This document shows, piece after piece, positions 6,140 through 7,768 of a stretch of DNA of 7,768 nt. A program made the translations under genes and the position numbers. Source of the stretch: Bacteroides sp. (GTDB taxonomy: Bacteria; Bacteroidota; Bacteroidia; Bacteroidales; Bacteroidaceae); NCBI GenBank assembly GCA_030151885.1, contig JASLCG010000088.1, positions 1 to 7,768 of the forward strand, written 5' to 3'. Below the pieces are notes generated by a model. That model did no database searches. It was not told where the DNA came from and worked only from the letters and a program-made list of their open reading frames with translations. Position 1 is the stretch's first letter, and each line of letters begins with the position of its first letter.

Positions 6140-7711
6140 ATGGCTAAAAATTACGAAATAGAAAGAAGACGAACTTTCGCTATCATTGCTCACCCTGACG
6201 CAGGTAAAACAACTTTAACAGAGAAGTTCTTATTATTTGGAGGTCAGATACAGGTAGCTGGTGCTGTGAAAAGTAATAAAATTAAGAAAACAGCAACTAG
6301 TGACTGGATGGAAATCGAAAAACAACGTGGTATCTCAGTTACTACCTCTGTTATGGAGTTTGATTATTTAGATTATAAAGTAAATATTCTAGATACTCCT
6401 GGGCACCAGGACTTCGTAGAAGATACCTTTCGTACATTAACGGCCGTAGATAGTGTGATTATTGTTGTTGATGGTGCTAGAGGAGTTGAAACCCAGACTA
6501 GAAAGCTGATGGAAGTATGTAGAATGCGTAAAACTCCAGTTATTGTATTTGTAAATAAAATGGACCGTGAAGGTAGGGATCCATTTGATTTGTTAGATGA
6601 GCTAGAAGAAGAACTTCAAATTGGTGTTAGACCTCTTTCTTGGCCAATAGGAGAGGGACCACGTTTTAGAGGTGTATATAATTTATATGAAGATAAACTC
6701 GATTTATATAAACCTTCAAAACAAGTTGTTACAGAGAAAGTGGAAATCGATGTAAATAGCGATGAAATATACAACTATATTGAAGAGGCTCAAGCAAATC
6801 AATTGAGAGAAGACTTAGAACTTGTTAAAATTTATCCAGAGCTAGATCGAGAGGAATATCTTAATGCTGAAGTAGCCCCTGTGTTCTTTGGTTCGGCGCT
6901 TACAAACTTTGGTGTAAAGGAACTGTTAGACTGCTTTGTAGAGATAGCTCCGAGTCCAAGACCTATTGAAGCTATTGAGCGTGTAGTAAAGCCTGAAGAG
7001 CCTAAGTTTACAGGATTTATTTTTAAAATAACAGCAAATATTGATCCTAATCACAGATCAAGTGTTGCATTTTGTAAAGTGTGCTCTGGTAAATTTACTA
7101 GAAATACACCTTATCACCATATGAGATTGGATAAAAACTTACGTTTTTCATCTCCAACGCAGTTTATGGCTCAAAGGAAAACGACTGTAGAAGAGGCATG
7201 GGCCGGAGATATTATAGGCTTACCCGATACAGGAACATTCCAAATTGGTGATACTCTTACTGAAGGTGAGTTATTACACTTTAAGGGATTGCCTAGTTTC
7301 TCTCCAGAAATGTTTATGTATATTGAGAATGCTGATCCTATGAAGCAAAAACAATTAGCTAAAGGTATTGACCAACTAATGGGAGAGGGTGTTGCTCAGT
7401 TATTTGTCAATCAATTTAATAATAGAAAAATTATTGGTACAGTTGGGCAATTACAGTTTGATGTGATTCAATACCGTCTTCTTAATGAGTATAATGCGTC
7501 GTGTAAGTGGGAGCCTTGCAGATTGTATAAAGCTTGTTGGATTGAAAGTGATTCTCCGGAAGCATTAGATAACTTTAAGAAAAGAAAATACCAATATATG
7601 GCAAAAGATATAGAAGGTAGAGATGTATTCTTAGCCGACTCTGGTTATATGCTACAAATGGCTCAATCTGATTTTAAAGACATCAAATTCCACTTTACAA
7701 GTGAATTCTAA
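6140..7711 (+). CDS. prfC: Peptide chain release factor 3 (RF3)
   Basis: RF3 is the cytoplasmic GTPase that removes RF1 or RF2 from the ribosome after peptide release. The 523-residue length is normal for the family and the protein appears intact. The N-terminal G domain carries AHPDAGKT (G1, 17-24), RGISVTTS (switch I/G2, 63-70), DTPGHQDF (G3, 85-92), NKMD (G4, 139-142) and GSALTNFGV (G5 region, 251-259). The segment SWPIGEGPRFRGVY (167-180) is typical of RF3 and separates it from EF-G and tetracycline-resistance proteins. Domain II starts near residue 285 and the C-terminal domain III near 385, with VGQLQFDVIQYRL (435-447) as a conserved RF3 block. It is the last gene of the cluster, 50 bases after the RmlD-like gene, and is followed by a strong terminator. 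The start MAKNYEIERRRTFAIIAHPD is the family's usual N-terminus. Confidence 0.98.
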   Translation: MAKNYEIERRRTFAIIAHPDAGKTTLTEKFLLFGGQIQVAGAVKSNKIKKTATSDWMEIEKQRGISVTTSVMEFDYLDYKVNILDTPGHQDFVEDTFRTLTAVDSVIIVVDGARGVETQTRKLMEVCRMRKTPVIVFVNKMDREGRDPFDLLDELEEELQIGVRPLSWPIGEGPRFRGVYNLYEDKLDLYKPSKQVVTEKVEIDVNSDEIYNYIEEAQANQLREDLELVKIYPELDREEYLNAEVAPVFFGSALTNFGVKELLDCFVEIAPSPRPIEAIERVVKPEEPKFTGFIFKITANIDPNHRSSVAFCKVCSGKFTRNTPYHHMRLDKNLRFSSPTQFMAQRKTTVEEAWAGDIIGLPDTGTFQIGDTLTEGELLHFKGLPSFSPEMFMYIENADPMKQKQLAKGIDQLMGEGVAQLFVNQFNNRKIIGTVGQLQFDVIQYRLLNEYNASCKWEPCRLYKACWIESDSPEALDNFKKRKYQYMAKDIEGRDVFLADSGYMLQMAQSDFKDIKFHFTSEF

Positions 7712-7732
7712 ATAAAATATATAGAATATATA

Positions 7733-7768
7733 AAAAAGGCTACTTAGATTTATCTAAGTAGCCTTTTT
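7733..7768 (+). terminator. Intrinsic terminator of the prfC transcription unit
   Basis: A perfect 12-bp stem (7738-7749 with 7752-7763) with a GGC base pairs across a short T-rich loop. It is flanked by five A's (7733-7737) and five T's (7764-7768), which extend the pairing and give a U-tail. It begins 22 bases after the prfC stop codon and ends the four-gene cluster. The symmetry would also let it act on minus-strand transcripts entering from the right. The T run may continue beyond the window edge. Confidence 0.93.

Noticed and set aside
6140..7711. prfC as a ribosomal-protection tetracycline resistance protein or EF-G
   Set aside because: The length of 523 residues and the RF3-specific segments in the G domain and C-terminal domain identify RF3; EF-G and Tet proteins are over 630 residues.
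1..7768. CRISPR array, insertion sequence, riboswitch or phage gene
   Set aside because: No regularly spaced repeats, transposase, terminal inverted repeats, recognisable aptamer or phage protein were seen on either strand.

Overview
The window looks like a piece of chromosome from a low-GC member of the Bacteroidota, most likely order Bacteroidales. The evidence is the gene order LysE-type transporter, DUF4924 protein, RmlD-like reductase and prfC, which I recall as a recurring neighbourhood in Bacteroides-type genomes. DUF4924 itself is a Bacteroidota family. Start codons are preceded by A/T-rich sequence rather than Shine-Dalgarno motifs, and codon use is strongly AT-biased. A low-GC genus such as Dysgonomonas is possible, but the sequence alone does not settle the genus.

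Layout. Positions 1-67 are the 3' part of a tRNA-Asp (anticodon GTC) with an encoded CCA, followed directly by a hairpin terminator. Next is a plus-strand gene for a four-helix PepSY-associated inner-membrane protein (225-1691). It converges on a minus-strand gene for a secreted two-domain esterase (1719-3797), and one 14-bp perfect hairpin that includes the first gene's stop codon separates the two and can serve both directions. After a divergent intergenic region of about 220 bases comes a plus-strand cluster of four genes: LysE/RhtB-type transporter, DUF4924 protein, RmlD/RfbD-like sugar-nucleotide reductase and peptide chain release factor 3. The first three genes are 9 and 3 bases apart. 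The fourth is 50 bases further on, after a small inverted repeat. A strong intrinsic terminator closes the cluster at the right edge.

How the parts relate. The four-gene cluster reads as one housekeeping transcription unit, though the proteins share no obvious pathway. The two genes between the tRNA and the cluster are monocistronic and accessory in character: a periplasm-facing membrane protein, possibly heme-binding or redox-active, and an exported deacetylase that probably removes O-acetyl groups from sialic acids or other glycans. I see no mobile element, CRISPR array, rRNA or phage gene.

I found no convincing unknown multi-gene system. The points most worth following are the two-fold internal duplication and propeller-like loops of the PepSY protein, the two complete esterase active sites in one polypeptide, and the altered conserved positions in the RmlD-like enzyme.
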